From contig CAYXYB010000010.1 in NCBI GenBank assembly GCA_964469215.1, forward strand, positions 1 through 64,000: 64,000 bases of DNA. The letters are read 5' to 3'. The position numbers and the translations under genes were made by a program. The notes beneath the pieces were generated by a model, which was given only the letters and a program-made list of their open reading frames with translations, was not told where the DNA came from and did not search any database. Position 1 is the first letter of the stretch. Each line of letters opens with the position of its first letter. Shown here piece by piece: positions 47,701 to 55,116 of this stretch. Source of the stretch: SKPS01 sp964469215 (lineage in GTDB: Bacteria; Bacteroidota; Bacteroidia; Bacteroidales; SKPS01).

Positions 47701-50700
47701 ATCCTGCACTGGTGTTTCCAATTAGGATAACAAAATTGTTTAAAGGAGGACAAGAATTAACATTTGCAACATCAAAGGCGATCGATTTAATGTTACCTGC
47801 CTTCATGCCCAGGGCAACAAGTTCTGATGCTGTCAGCAGGAACTGATTTTTAGCTCCCCAGTACCAGTTTCCATAAGGTGTTGGAAGACTGGTACTTGAA
47901 TTGACTATTGTGCCGGTGCCTATCGTGAGAATCGAACCATAGGAAGAGCTCGAATTCAGCCAATATGTGGTAGTGTCATAGAGAACAGGAGTCTGGAAGG
48001 TAAATCCTTTGCCAACAAAATTTGAAGAGGTGTCGGAATCATACCATGTTATTATATATGGGCTGGATGTAGCAGTAAGGAGTGTACTGCTTCCGTAGTT
48101 AGTGGTTACAGGTGATGTAACCAAAGGTACCGGGGGTATTGCCTGGGAACTGATACTGGCAAAGTTACTGTCATTTTGTTCAATTGGATCATTTGGAACG
48201 GTAACCCATGCAATCAGGTTGTAGACTGTATCCACATTTGTTGAGAAATCAGCAAGGTTGTTGAAAGTAAACAACAGGGAGTCTCCAGGTAAAATCTGGC
48301 TGGTAACGGTTTCTGTAACAGTTGTTGCAGCATTTTGTAATTTGAAGGAGCATGTAAAACCTGATGGAATGGTAAATGCACCTACATTGGTAACGATAAC
48401 CCTGACAGTATCCAGTCCAAGGCCACATCCTTCCATAAAAGGTGAGATACGGGTAAGTTCAGCATCGAATTTGGCAGTTGCAAAATAGCTTGTGCAGGTT
48501 GTGTCGTTAAAAGTATTGATATCTCCTGCCATTGTTGTGAAGGCACAGATTATAGTATTCCCTGCCGGTGTGGTGTAAACAGGCAGGTTCATTGTATCTG
48601 TTCCCAGTACAGGTATACTTCCATTATAAGGTGCATTCACAGGAGTTCCATTATTAACCCTGTGACTTACAGTACATGTAAAAAGAGTGTCAATTCCAAA
48701 GTTCTTAATAATAACTTTTACATATATGGTGTCATCTTCAACATAGTTCGTCTGCTGATCGGGTACCAGGATTGCGATCACACCCGCATCTTTGGATGCC
48801 AGGGGAAATTCATGAGCGCCAATAGTAGGGTACTGGGTGCGCGGTGTGCCGTGAATATCAAATGGTACCTGTTGCAATGGCAAAGCTCTTCCTGATAAGG
48901 TCGTGTTGGTGAGGTCAAGGTTTTGCTGTGAAGTGAAAGGAGGCAGTAAGCTGACAGAGGCTAAATCTTTTCCGGAATAATTTCTTAACTGGTCAATGGT
49001 ATTGAAATTTATATTCCAGTAAGCAGGATTGCTGCCTGTAGAATAAATGTTATTATAGTCGGAAATGGAAACCGGGTTTGAATTATAAATGTAATAGGCA
49101 TACCCTCCGTTGAAATTCGCAAAGATATTATTCAGAATATTTATGTTATAACCGTCATATAGGGCAAATGCCGAACCCTGAGTTGCATTTCCACCATAAA
49201 TGCTGATAGAATTGTTGTAAAAGTTTGTATAATAACAATTATCTATGAACATTCCATAAACGGCTCCTGAAGAATATCCCTGTTGACTCTGTTGACTTAT
49301 GTAATTGTTCGAAATAAGCCAGTATTGGGAAGAGCTCCCCTCGCAGTTGGATAAATAGAGGCCGTAATTATTACCGTTGTTAAAAGACAAAATACGGTTG
49401 CCTGTAATAACACCTGCCGTATAACTGGTGCCTATGTAAACAGGATAGACTGTAGTTTCGCCGGGCCTGTTGGTAATTGTATTCCCTTCAATATAAATAT
49501 TGTTTACATATTGGATGAGTAAACCATAATACCAATAGTTCGATATAATATTGTTTTTGATAGTAAGACCAACTGTTTGGTTGTTGTAGCCATTTGATAT
49601 ATAGATACTGTAGTAGCCACCGTCGACCACATTGTTTGTGATTGAAATGTTGTTGTTGGAATAATTATTTCCACTATAAAAACATACAAAATATGATGAG
49701 GTATAAGTGTTGTTTGTAGCTACAATACAATTGGTAAATGCTGTATTGTTTGTCCCATTAATATATTCAACAACATAGCCGTATGATGTGCCTGTTGCTC
49801 TGATAGTCATGTGCTTAAAGGTGATATTTGAAGTGCCGTTAAGTCTGATTACCCAGTTTGCAGTGCTTGAAGTGGCTGCAACTTGCAATATTACAGCGCT
49901 GCTGTCTGAGGTTGAACCTCTGAATAAAACAGTATTTGTTGCCGAGGCTCCTGGTATCGCCGGGATGGTTACCTGTTCCTGATAAGTACCCGGATAAACA
50001 TCAAAAATTACCGGTCCGCAAACTCCTCCGGCAACCAGGGTATAAACTGCTGAGTTAAATGAGTTGAAGTCAAATGTACCTGATCCAACCGGCCCTATAG
50101 TGTACAATCCGGATAAACATGCATTAAAACACTCGTTGGCAGTGTCATTTAGATTATATACATCTGGCTGACCGTTTGGCAGTTGTGTCCAGGCTTCAAT
50201 ACAGTTATTGCCTGCCGAAAATGGCATTGATGCTATGGTAACAGGTATTGAACTGCCGTGAGACAGATTGCCAGCCCATGTGAATGGGGTTTGTGAAACG
50301 TTGTTAAGTTTCCAGGCTATTGTAACACCTGTAAGGTTGCTAAGACCGTAGTTCTTTAGCATCACTTCTACATTCTGTAAGTTTCCGGCCTGAATCTGAC
50401 CAACAGGTTGTATTATCTCTACTATACCGGCATCATTGGCAGGAAACGCAGCTACATTTGCCGTTACTTCTACCCTGTCAGTAGGACATCCGACATCCCC
50501 TTTTGTATAATAAATGTTTCCATTCCACCCCCGTGGAGAACAACAGCCATCCCAGTTGGAGCAATGTGCCATGCCGGTATAAATAGAGATGTCATTCCCG
50601 GTGTACGTTAAATTTGTTCCAAGAGAAGAATATCGTTGGTAAACCTGGAGATAAACAGAATAGGTTTGACCTGAAGGGATTGTTTGTGGAGTTATTGCCA

Positions 50701-53700
50701 GAAATGATGGAAGCCCTGATCCCTGTCCATTTATAACGTAGGTTCCATTCAGAGTCCAGGCTGCCTGATTGGTTGCATTACCAACCCAGCTTCCGGGTTT
50801 GAAATATACATTAACTGTTTGGCTGCCTGTATTGTAACAATGCAGGTCAAAAGCGTTGATTGTTATGTTTTCATTCAATGCCATTATATCAATCATAAAA
50901 CCACCACTGCAACTGGTGGATCCTGTAAAGCCAAGAGGAGAATTGAATATGGCTGTTGACTGGGTAGTGGTCCACGATTCTGCATAATATGAAGTTGTGT
51001 CATATAACACGGGTGTAATAAGTGTGTCGCCTGTATGGATGTGCATTGTGTCAGATGGATTTTCATACCACCTTTTTAACCCGGGGCCGGAAACGGACAA
51101 TACAGCACTGTTTCCGTAATTGATTGTTACGTGGTTAGGAACCGGGTTGGGATTAAGATATCCCGACTCCACTGTGGTAAAGCCGGTATCGTTTAGTTGC
51201 AGAGGATCACCGGTAAGGGAAATATATCCTTTAATCTCAAATGTCGTATCACTTGCAACAGCTGTAAAATTACCCTTGGTTGAAAAAGTAAAATCCAATG
51301 TGTCACCGGGTAGAATAGTGTTTGTAACTGCCTGGCTGACAACCGTTGAGCCGGTTATTTGATAGTAGGCAGTAAGCCCTCCGCTGATAGCAGCAGTTCC
51401 ATTGTTCGCAATTCTGATGATTACATCTTCAAGCCCAAGGCCACAGGCTCCGACAGGAGTTGTAAAACCTTCGAATGATGCCTCATGGGCAGGAAGATCG
51501 AACTCGTCTGCTCCTATGTCAGGATTTACCAGATCTCTGGGATTTTCGTCAATATCAGTTAATATTGCTGCAATAGGAATTGCTTTGCCATTAAGTTGGG
51601 CTGAAAAGGTGTGCAGATCAGTGTTGGAGAAAAATACCGGATTTCCAACAAAAGAGTTTGTATCGAATCCTGTTCCGGTTTGCCACGAAAGAAGGTCTGG
51701 AACACTGATGTTATTATAGCGGCCAAAGTTAGGACCTGCATAATGGAAATTGTTGTAATTGGAAAAAACGCTGTTCATATCTGTAATGCTTATCACATAA
51801 CCGCCACCTGCAAGATTTACAAGAGCATTGTTGAAAATGCCAAGGTTAAATTCTGATCCTTCAGATGTCAGTGCGTAGGAGTTTTGTGAGCTCTGGCCAT
51901 AAATATTTACACTGTTGAAAACAACAAGATAATTATTGTTGCTGTAAAGATGGATGCCGCTCAGAAAAAAATTTGAACTTACCTGATTGCCGGTAATGAA
52001 GTTGTTGGCAATCATCCCCGGCCGGCTCAGTTCTCCGTAGCTGTAAGCCAGATACAATCCACGTCCGGTGGTGAACAGATGGATCTTATTTGCAGTGATC
52101 CTGAATGAATCAGAAAGATTGTAAGCATTAATTCCATAATAGTAATTGTATAAAAGTCCAGACTCAATAATGTTTTTATGGATAACAGGCCGGAATTGGT
52201 TCTCGATGTAGATTCCGTAGGCATACTGGTTTTGAAACCGGTTGAATGAAATATTGGTAATTTGTGACTGGTTTTGCCATGAATCATGTAACAATCCGTA
52301 GCTTCCGTTCAGGAAACGATTGTTCTGGACAATAAGGTCTGATGTGGTTCCTTCAACATAAAATATTGCATGCCAGTTATCTGAATATTGAACGTTTGCG
52401 TTACCTTCAAGGAAATTGTTCAGGAATTTAAGATTGTTACATGATCCACCAACAAATATCGCCCGGCCAAAATCATTTGAAATAGGTTTTATATGTAAAT
52501 GTTTTACGATAAAATTTGAAGCATTGAGAAACCTGAGTACCCAGTTCTCATTCGGGTTTATTGCACTGTCCTGTATTGTAACGTCAGAACTGTCGTTGGT
52601 GGTTGATTTGATGGTAATGGTATTTGCCGAAGAAGCACCAAAAACCTGGTCAAATGTTATTTTTTCGTTATAAACCCCGGGGACCATATCGATTATAACA
52701 GGCCCGTTAACCCCACGCATGTTGAGGTCATTGACAGCAGCAGCCAGGCTGGTGTAATCAGCTCCTCCGAGCTGGTTAACAACATAGGTGCCATTCATGG
52801 CAGGCAATATCTGCCTGTTTCCCTGAGGGTTGTTATTGGTTGGAACATACCAGACTCCTCCTATCTTTATCGAATCTATCTCTGCATCCAGAAAGTTTCC
52901 TGTTGTTGCATTCACTGCTACATCGTAAACCAATACAAAATAATTGTCACCCTCTGATAACAAAAGGGTATCCTGAAATCCGAATGGACTTAATGGTTTT
53001 ATATCCTGACCGAACTGAGTGTAGTTAACAATTCCGTTTGTGTATAAGACCCTTGCCATAGCAATATCTGCAGTGTTTGAAGTGCCGGTTGTGTTAAAAC
53101 GGATATCAGTTACTGCCAAAGGATTTGTTGAACTAATGGTTGAAACATTGAAATAAATGATCTCGCGGTTCAGAGTTCCTTTTCCTACTACATTAAAGTT
53201 GTCCTGGTATCCTGATACGAATGACAAAGTCATTGGAGGTGGCTGATAAATGCGCACATCATCAAAAGCGAAGCCGTCATAATTGTTGTAATGGTATTGT
53301 GTGGCACCGAAGATTATCCTAAACCTTACGCTAGGCTGACCTGCAAGGCTTTGGGGCAGAAAATGGCTTACCGTTATCCATCCGTTTGAGGTTTGATTCC
53401 AACCTGAAGTTGAATTGAATCCGTTCATCAACCCTTGAATATAACTGTTATTATACCACATTCCAGGATCCTGGAAATCACCGAGCTTAATCCAGTTTAT
53501 ACCATCCGTTGTGTATTGAACGGCAGCCCCGTCATCCCAGTAGGTTTCATAATTCACCTTCATCTCAAAAACAATATTTGTTAATCCGGTGAAGTCGAAA
53601 CAGGGGCTCATCACATAACTGGCTTCATTGTTATTGTACCCTCCCGTGAGGTTTGTCATCCAGGCAGTGCTACCTGAAGCTGCCGTATTTATTGTCCAGC

Positions 53701-54508
53701 TGTTTGGTGTTCCAAATGCCCAGCTCGAATTTATACCACCTGAATACCAGCCGCCATTACCCGATTCGAAATTCTGAAAATATGGGAATGTGGAGAAAAA
53801 ACTCAGATGTTTTACAGTAGTCTGCAAGATGTCGTTTCCGGTAAACTGGTCACCGGGAGTGGTTGCCGTAAAGATGCAGTTGTAGTCACCTAAAGCGCTA
53901 AGATTAACGGTCTGGGGAAATGTGTATATCAGTGAGTCGCCCGGGAGCAAGGTTTGGATAATTGTGTCGTTGACAAATGTCAATCCGCCGTTGGTTGAAT
54001 ATGAAAGGTACAATGTGTCGACAGTAAGAGTTCCGCTGTTCACAACAGCTACCTTTACAGAATCTGCTGAAGTTAAACCACATCCGGTTACAGGTGAAAT
54101 AACATACAGCATCCCAACATCCTTGTCGGGGCAGGCAGCCACAAACAGGTTGCCACCCAAAGGCTGACAAGAGCTATTTGTGCAACCATCCCTAATAATA
54201 AACTGATTGTTTTGGCTGTAAACCTCATAATAATTCTCATCCGGCCAGCTTCCGGTATAATAGTCCGTGGAAACAACATCGCCACTATTCAGGTCAAGGG
54301 TGTAAATAAATGGTCCTGAACCACTGGGCAAAGTCAGATTTGATGCAACTGTTACACCATTCACTTTAATATTGATGTACCCACCGTTCCAGCCGTCACC
54401 GTATGAATCATACAGTTTGAACGTGTAAATACATGCGCTGCTTTCTATTGCCATGGAAATCATCAGGCCAATGACAATAAATCTTAGGGAAAGGAAGAGC
54501 TTTTCCAT
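35726..54508 (-). CDS. Giant 6260-residue T9SS-sorted surface protein
   Basis: Signal peptide 1-25; a YDSYGDGWNGG domain (26-125); CARDB-like (128-240); a choice-of-anchor J/MAM-like domain (243-423); a BNR/sialidase-N-like region (424-570); three right-handed beta-helix modules (about 571-1006, 1465-1900, 2502-2927) separated by CARDB-like and Ig-like domains; an F5/8C discoidin-like domain (about 3215-3370); about 6.5 HYDIN-like super-units with inserted domains (about 3391-5450); PKD/Ig-like domains; a dockerin-like region (near 5930-6030); a cohesin-like domain (about 6035-6155) and a T9SS type A sorting domain (about 6165-6260: VPNPFRDRTTIYC, WPSGVYYYRITLD). It is the first gene of the cluster, with a perfect -7 box 69 bp upstream. 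Estimated mass is near 670 kDa. It is likely a cell-surface or released adhesin/scaffold; glycan binding is possible, but no catalytic site was identified. Confidence 0.9.
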   Translation of the reverse strand: MEKLFLSLRFIVIGLMISMAIESSACIYTFKLYDSYGDGWNGGYINIKVNGVTVASNLTLPSGSGPFIYTLDLNSGDVVSTDYYTGSWPDENYYEVYSQNNQFIIRDGCTNSSCQPLGGNLFVAACPDKDVGMLYVISPVTGCGLTSADSVKVAVVNSGTLTVDTLYLSYSTNGGLTFVNDTIIQTLLPGDSLIYTFPQTVNLSALGDYNCIFTATTPGDQFTGNDILQTTVKHLSFFSTFPYFQNFESGNGGWYSGGINSSWAFGTPNSWTINTAASGSTAWMTNLTGGYNNNEASYVMSPCFDFTGLTNIVFEMKVNYETYWDDGAAVQYTTDGINWIKLGDFQDPGMWYNNSYIQGLMNGFNSTSGWNQTSNGWITVSHFLPQSLAGQPSVRFRIIFGATQYHYNNYDGFAFDDVRIYQPPPMTLSFVSGYQDNFNVVGKGTLNREIIYFNVSTISSTNPLAVTDIRFNTTGTSNTADIAMARVLYTNGIVNYTQFGQDIKPLSPFGFQDTLLLSEGDNYFVLVYDVAVNATTGNFLDAEIDSIKIGGVWYVPTNNNPQGNRQILPAMNGTYVVNQLGGADYTSLAAAVNDLNMRGVNGPVIIDMVPGVYNEKITFDQVFGASSANTITIKSTTNDSSDVTIQDSAINPNENWVLRFLNASNFIVKHLHIKPISNDFGRAIFVGGSCNNLKFLNNFLEGNANVQYSDNWHAIFYVEGTTSDLIVQNNRFLNGSYGLLHDSWQNQSQITNISFNRFQNQYAYGIYIENQFRPVIHKNIIESGLLYNYYYGINAYNLSDSFRITANKIHLFTTGRGLYLAYSYGELSRPGMIANNFITGNQVSSNFFLSGIHLYSNNNYLVVFNSVNIYGQSSQNSYALTSEGSEFNLGIFNNALVNLAGGGYVISITDMNSVFSNYNNFHYAGPNFGRYNNISVPDLLSWQTGTGFDTNSFVGNPVFFSNTDLHTFSAQLNGKAIPIAAILTDIDENPRDLVNPDIGADEFDLPAHEASFEGFTTPVGACGLGLEDVIIRIANNGTAAISGGLTAYYQITGSTVVSQAVTNTILPGDTLDFTFSTKGNFTAVASDTTFEIKGYISLTGDPLQLNDTGFTTVESGYLNPNPVPNHVTINYGNSAVLSVSGPGLKRWYENPSDTMHIHTGDTLITPVLYDTTSYYAESWTTTQSTAIFNSPLGFTGSTSCSGGFMIDIMALNENITINAFDLHCYNTGSQTVNVYFKPGSWVGNATNQAAWTLNGTYVINGQGSGLPSFLAITPQTIPSGQTYSVYLQVYQRYSSLGTNLTYTGNDISIYTGMAHCSNWDGCCSPRGWNGNIYYTKGDVGCPTDRVEVTANVAAFPANDAGIVEIIQPVGQIQAGNLQNVEVMLKNYGLSNLTGVTIAWKLNNVSQTPFTWAGNLSHGSSIPVTIASMPFSAGNNCIEAWTQLPNGQPDVYNLNDTANECFNACLSGLYTIGPVGSGTFDFNSFNSAVYTLVAGGVCGPVIFDVYPGTYQEQVTIPAIPGASATNTVLFRGSTSDSSAVILQVAATSSTANWVIRLNGTSNITFKHMTIRATGTSYGYVVEYINGTNNTAFTNCIVATNNTYTSSYFVCFYSGNNYSNNNISITNNVVDGGYYSIYISNGYNNQTVGLTIKNNIISNYWYYGLLIQYVNNIYIEGNTITNRPGETTVYPVYIGTSYTAGVITGNRILSFNNGNNYGLYLSNCEGSSSQYWLISNNYISQQSQQGYSSGAVYGMFIDNCYYTNFYNNSISIYGGNATQGSAFALYDGYNINILNNIFANFNGGYAYYIYNSNPVSISDYNNIYSTGSNPAYWNINFNTIDQLRNYSGKDLASVSLLPPFTSQQNLDLTNTTLSGRALPLQQVPFDIHGTPRTQYPTIGAHEFPLASKDAGVIAILVPDQQTNYVEDDTIYVKVIIKNFGIDTLFTCTVSHRVNNGTPVNAPYNGSIPVLGTDTMNLPVYTTPAGNTIICAFTTMAGDINTFNDTTCTSYFATAKFDAELTRISPFMEGCGLGLDTVRVIVTNVGAFTIPSGFTCSFKLQNAATTVTETVTSQILPGDSLLFTFNNLADFSTNVDTVYNLIAWVTVPNDPIEQNDSNFASISSQAIPPVPLVTSPVTTNYGSSTLLTATSSPYIITWYDSDTSSNFVGKGFTFQTPVLYDTTTYWLNSSSSYGSILTIGTGTIVNSSTSLPTPYGNWYWGAKNQFLLTASELVALGMKAGNIKSIAFDVANVNSCPPLNNFVILIGNTSAGSLTSVWQQGLTQVYHSSSHQPITGWNTYIFQTPYYWDGSSNIVIETCFNNLSYVSGGNASVSQTSTSFASSAYYANDVNGVCSSPGSGSTINQRPNIRFDSYEEGCSSNRVPVVVNVTAFPGVDAGITQIVNPVSQVVAGSLQEIKVELRNFGTNNLQNVNISWSLNGVVQKTYPWTGSLPHQGMVTVVIDTVNFPGGLHCIKAWTSQPNGVPDNFNLNDTSATVCFSACMSGVYTIGPAASGTFDFNSFGDAIAAMNAGGICGPIVMNVHPGTYNEQLTIPEITGASEVNTITFISSTNTTSSVIVQYSASYAANWVLRFSAAKHVIFKQITLKALNTSYGRIVEFINSCQNITIDSCYLDAPVNTSSYNTTVYSEYGADYNITISNSTLKGGYYSIYYYANSSAKKNRFTLLNNNIIDYYYYGIYTYYTDSLHFEGNFVQNATNSATVYPFYIGYTTGHGVISRNRVISTGSGTNYGLYIAYKQSSSVIPLLISNNFISQSGNPTGTVYGVYLVSCYYINFYNNSVHITGGSASSGRTLYVSSGSQINVVNNILSNINGGYAYYTSSTSAINTSNYNNLYTTGVNIAYWGGVRTTLAALKSYSGKDGNSQNIIPPFTSNHNLALNNTILSGLATPLAAVTNDFFGNPRSANPTIGAHEIPLLPEDAGIVAITLPDGMTSFMEGDTVDVKVVIKNYGTNTLYNIPVNYSINQGLPITATYTGTIPPLMTDTFNMPSFITPAGNSVICAYTNLAGDIYYFNDTTCKGHYAISNIDGTLVEIHPFDEGCALGLDTVKITIANIAPSIIPAGFTVSYQRTGKAVVTETVNTSIPTGDTITYVFNTVVDLSTTIDTTWVVKAWLNIPDDNIELNDTNLRTVLSSAAPPPPTVTSPVSIPFGTSTILDANSTLHTEWYASQPATVPIATGSLFQTPLLYDTTIYWVNVTYGQSAIPGIGYTPGLNIAPQAIASASICNTGPCSTLNDLDLGTCGTQQMWISTSSPPSQVPHTDWISFEWPSPVDIDGMTIHHAQADARFLTGATLYKWENGNWVSFHTFSNLPMQCVNIVPFPLVTTSKLRITSFQMTGNGQVSNPNFREIEIHELTPSGCSSTRVPVVVNVTNIPPLGKPLVTPDSIQLTISGCNDTETRNLRVRNIGNAVLQYTTFGGPHDKDTISTKYYNSSVYPDTTNHLFNTLPSSIDSLFLEITINGYYSVSNAYASLIVDGTFIDIIPDGNIGYGQDITVTYGFGGAQLANWLLDGELQVRIGNSTIVYPWYGTRMHRVRAYTKPAPWATMSQTTGSIAIGDSLDIPVLFSAAGIKQGAYYSNIPIAFNHPGYPYVKIPVNMTLTGSPDLTSDPCLIYTPIFQYTSVTDSITLYNNGCAPLIISDIENSDNTFTPFWTQVVIDPFDSAVLPVVFSPMLQQTYYDTLVIKSNLSDYKICLQGTGQSPPVIVLSTDTITATLTGCNDTLIIPLTISNTGDHALIWTAATGMSTGDQFDSGLNPNIWQSVTGALSGSCGSVSPPNALYFDNNGTRHASTFALNLLGGGNIEFELKIGSGSYPCEQADYGEDVVLEYSIDGGINWVNINTYFTGSFNSFTSVVELIPPPARTQSTILRWRQLSHSGSSFDNWSIDNVLIYNTMHFISVIPDTGTVAALGQQAVHLKVDAQNVPAGNYSGNIIFYSNDPLTPVKSLPVNIKLIGAPDLNILPTTCLVADSTMQWTSSTKTFTILNDGCDTLKITSIYTGTPHYNAGTTSMQLLPFQNTTVNLIFQPQATGQIDDTVYITSNDGVHKLCVTGFSLPAPSFALSTITLTANITICNDSLILPVTVANPGLADLNWTIASVTNPINGSPILWLTANPTSGTVIPSGINNINLKFNALGMKSGSYPAKIRLTSNDPLKQADSILCMMNISGTPDFRLDQPAACIDFDTLIQGNTANRFIKVYNDGCDTLKVYSITNTLAQYQLSTTAMTIQAGDSAQLAVTFIPNAAQLFKDTIHFTANDGNHQVCITGVGIDAPIISVAPVSLSAGFQNCSDSVVLPVKIYNSGIGDLRYNIGSIFGDSYQQTSTKYYTTSGATTNHNFTNVPGYSDSITVILTINGDFNNSSKYCWLHIEGTNIGIVPDNNLPNGTDIVNTYTFTGAQLQSWLNDGILDISVVNTASVAHWSGLVSMHKVEIIIHGNKWISVNKYTDTVLTGDSSTVMVTLRTAGLKNGTYYSAIKILSNDPVNPQLNIPCTVTVNGNASVAFSDQCIHFGTLMQFGSKKDTVEVTNTGCNTLVISSIYTTVGYFTLSASYLMIPPGTSAYLVATFSPTTTGQFSDNIYFSTNVGNYTVCLTGTSVDASVLSVLPASFAKTITACNDTITDNLQVQNQGTGNLTYQVYGGRGLSGDSTVLIISDANPWNLNIEQYIQNQFGIVPDVITSSQVAAANFGIYDIIITVGNQSTTYYNVLTAQVGKFTSFVNSGGIMLYMNANYSVNSTTIAGNVNVLYGNVENQNIIVSATHPIVQGLSNPLAGNNANASYLANLPTNARIITRTNISSVPTTAEYEIGSGLVIATGMLWEYHAGLGTTTYNTSAMLHNALSYALSVIGTSPSWLSFAYTSDTLFGVSSTNVTVKFNSTSIPNGVYTSNIIVYSNDPVTPQKLIPCTLTVNGSAELSTSAACLVYDTVVEGATEIRYLKLYNTGCSNLTVTSIQSLSSEYVPAGGTGTIPSGDSAILAVSFTPLATGQRNSTLNVVTNVGTTQICLEGFSINPPVVSVEPSSFNITINGCKDTVSQQLKLVNTGLGSAVYHILGLYGTDIDQLSTKQFVVNGAVTTHTFTNLPPNVDTLLLEVTLSGDFDQANEFASLNIEGTNIGQINDGNVVAGTLITDHFGFGGSQLSNWLSDGQLVVSVQNEPTVDHWTGLNSFHRVRIRVNGNHWINLHPLSDTIAANDSLTLSVNFFSTNMNAGTHYFNMLIGSNDPGNAQVSVPCTLNVIGDADIWVSHNCLNFDSTMVGANNIRNLSIANTGCDTLKVTQISSNIAEIAPSVSAIDIMPGDTVVIPVIFTPVVPGVNHNGSLYIASNAGNDTLCLTASSLYAPAIQVSQTTFISNLACAISETKTMVIKNTGQANLNYMFSQAGNYFLTITGHTGNILPGDSVTIPFFFNKTGLALGTHSVSFLIYTNDPLNQQIAVACTLEIPNMLMPVNLGPDIFVCSNAPVTLNAGSGYISYLWDDSSTDSARAVTSTGTYYITVTDINNCSSNDTVNVSFYSLPVVEAGADTSVCAGNSFERTATVSQTILNSKTVQIGTGSNFSSSNSITPFTTSYPASKRQMIFRKEELVSKGFKRGMIQSIEINIGSVGDPAILNDFNIGIGTTTAVSLSGGYLGSMTVVYSNTGQLLQQGWNTFILSTPFYYDGMDNLVVELCYTNVTNNYNSSVQYHIAAFSAASRYSYTTNTSQVGCNLTGGTTSSYRPNIRFSGVVDEGIYTWTGPNFVSAAPVLRIGSVTPQHPGFYHLTVDNGIGCISSDAFYLSMSPLPVVDAGVDTFIYEGGSIQLQPNVTGGAPPYSYLWSPAGSLNDPTLELPIASPLTTTTYTMLVTGSNNCVSSDNVKISVIPRYTISGVLTYNNAAYTPMNNTKIYLLNNSFAVNDSVMTDAGGAFNFYLKPPGSYSLRASTPKLWGGVNSTDALVVQRHVINLNPISGLRLKGADVNISSSISSVDALLILRRTLGMDTTFALGDWVYDDPAVLITNANVLKNFQALASGDVNGSYLPPVMRQKPIVEVYQDGFVMPENGTVEIPVRSGQWVNLGAITLMFDLPEKDVVVESVTSPLKGLMYNIHNGKLKIAWSDENGYIFNKGDLILKIRLRTGMNIPVNFWMFPSIESEMADFNAEVLEPMTLYAPRLSKSDDDNITGITAWNVPNPFRDRTTIYCSIPEEGNLEIEVFDLPGRSLSVIRKTIVKQGEHTIEIDAHQWPSGVYYYRITLDTGRKRYRVNHSMIITR
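38150..44335 (-). repeat. HYDIN-like super-units with interchangeable inserts (coding)
   Basis: Seven openings with a C(N/S/K)D or equivalent motif (SGCNDTETR, TGCNDTLII, TICNDSLIL, QNCSDSVVL, TACNDTITD, NGCKDTVSQ, LACAISETK) alternate with six second halves (for example AACIDFDTLIQG, then NDGCDTLKV). Units 1, 4 and 6 carry a jelly-roll-like insert, unit 2 a reelin/MAM-like insert, unit 5 a Rossmann-like insert and unit 3 none, always at the same point. Confidence 0.8.
45730..52800 (-). repeat. Three beta-helix modules in the giant protein (coding)
   Basis: Each module begins with an SG(L/V)YTIGP or TYVVNQLG motif, then FNSF or YTSLAAAVN, then a PGTYxEQxTIP or PGVYNEKITF strand, then a series of short N-rich turns typical of right-handed parallel beta-helix, and closes with a PTIGAHEF/I or PDIGADEF motif and the next CARDB-like domain. 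They lie at about 51490-52800, 48810-50115 and 45730-47005. Confidence 0.8.
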
Positions 54509-54576
54509 TCGGTTATGATTTTATCTGTAAATTAATATCATTATTAAACTAACGGGTGGTTATGCCAAGAACCTCA

Positions 54577-54584
54577 CAAAGATA
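54577..54584 (-). promoter_or_regulatory. Candidate -7 box of the surface-protein operon
   Basis: CAAAGATA on the + strand is TATCTTTG on the minus strand, a perfect TAnnTTTG, 69 bp before the giant gene's start. No clear TTG lies at the expected upstream distance. Confidence 0.45.
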
Positions 54585-55076
54585 ATTCAAAGAATATTAA
54601 AAAACCATAGCTGCAGAAGAAAATTTTGTTAAAATTCCGGGAGTTTTATTGGGTTAAAAAAACTCTGAAATTTATCATGAAATTCACCTTTAATCAATAG
54701 AATAGAATGTATATACATATTATTTATAGTTATATTAAAAATTTATGTCAGAGTAAATCAACCTGAATTATTTGTTAATTATTTGGTGCAAATATTTAAA
54801 CGGTTCCTGAATTGTTCAGGAATTTTTATTACACAGAGGGATTCAGGAGTTATAAGTTATAGGTTATGAGTTGTGATTGGAAGAATAAATTACCTGAATC
54901 TGGATATGAAAACCTGACCTTAAACCAACCATAAATTCGCAAACAGTATATCCTATAAACATTTATTTGTGAATCCGTGGCTATTTTTATAAGAAAACTT
55001 AAGACTGAAAATATGAGTCCACTCCGAAAAGAGAATAACATTAAACATTGACGATTTATAATAATGAATAATTTAA

Positions 55077-55116
55077 TCGCAGAGATCGCTAAGATTTTCG
55101 CAGAGGTCGCAAAGAT
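55077..55116. repeat. Two-copy 19-bp direct repeat
   Basis: TCGCAGAGATCGCTAAGAT (55077-55095) is followed after two bases by TCGCAGAGGTCGCAAAGAT (55098-55116), with two differences. Degenerate sequences of the same kind appear near 14253-14335, 55180-55205 and 61840-61900. Confidence 0.8.

Noticed and set aside
35726..54508. Many frames on the opposite strand inside the giant gene
   Set aside because: All are short and overlap a single 6260-codon frame with a signal peptide, ordered domains and a sorting domain; they are shadows.
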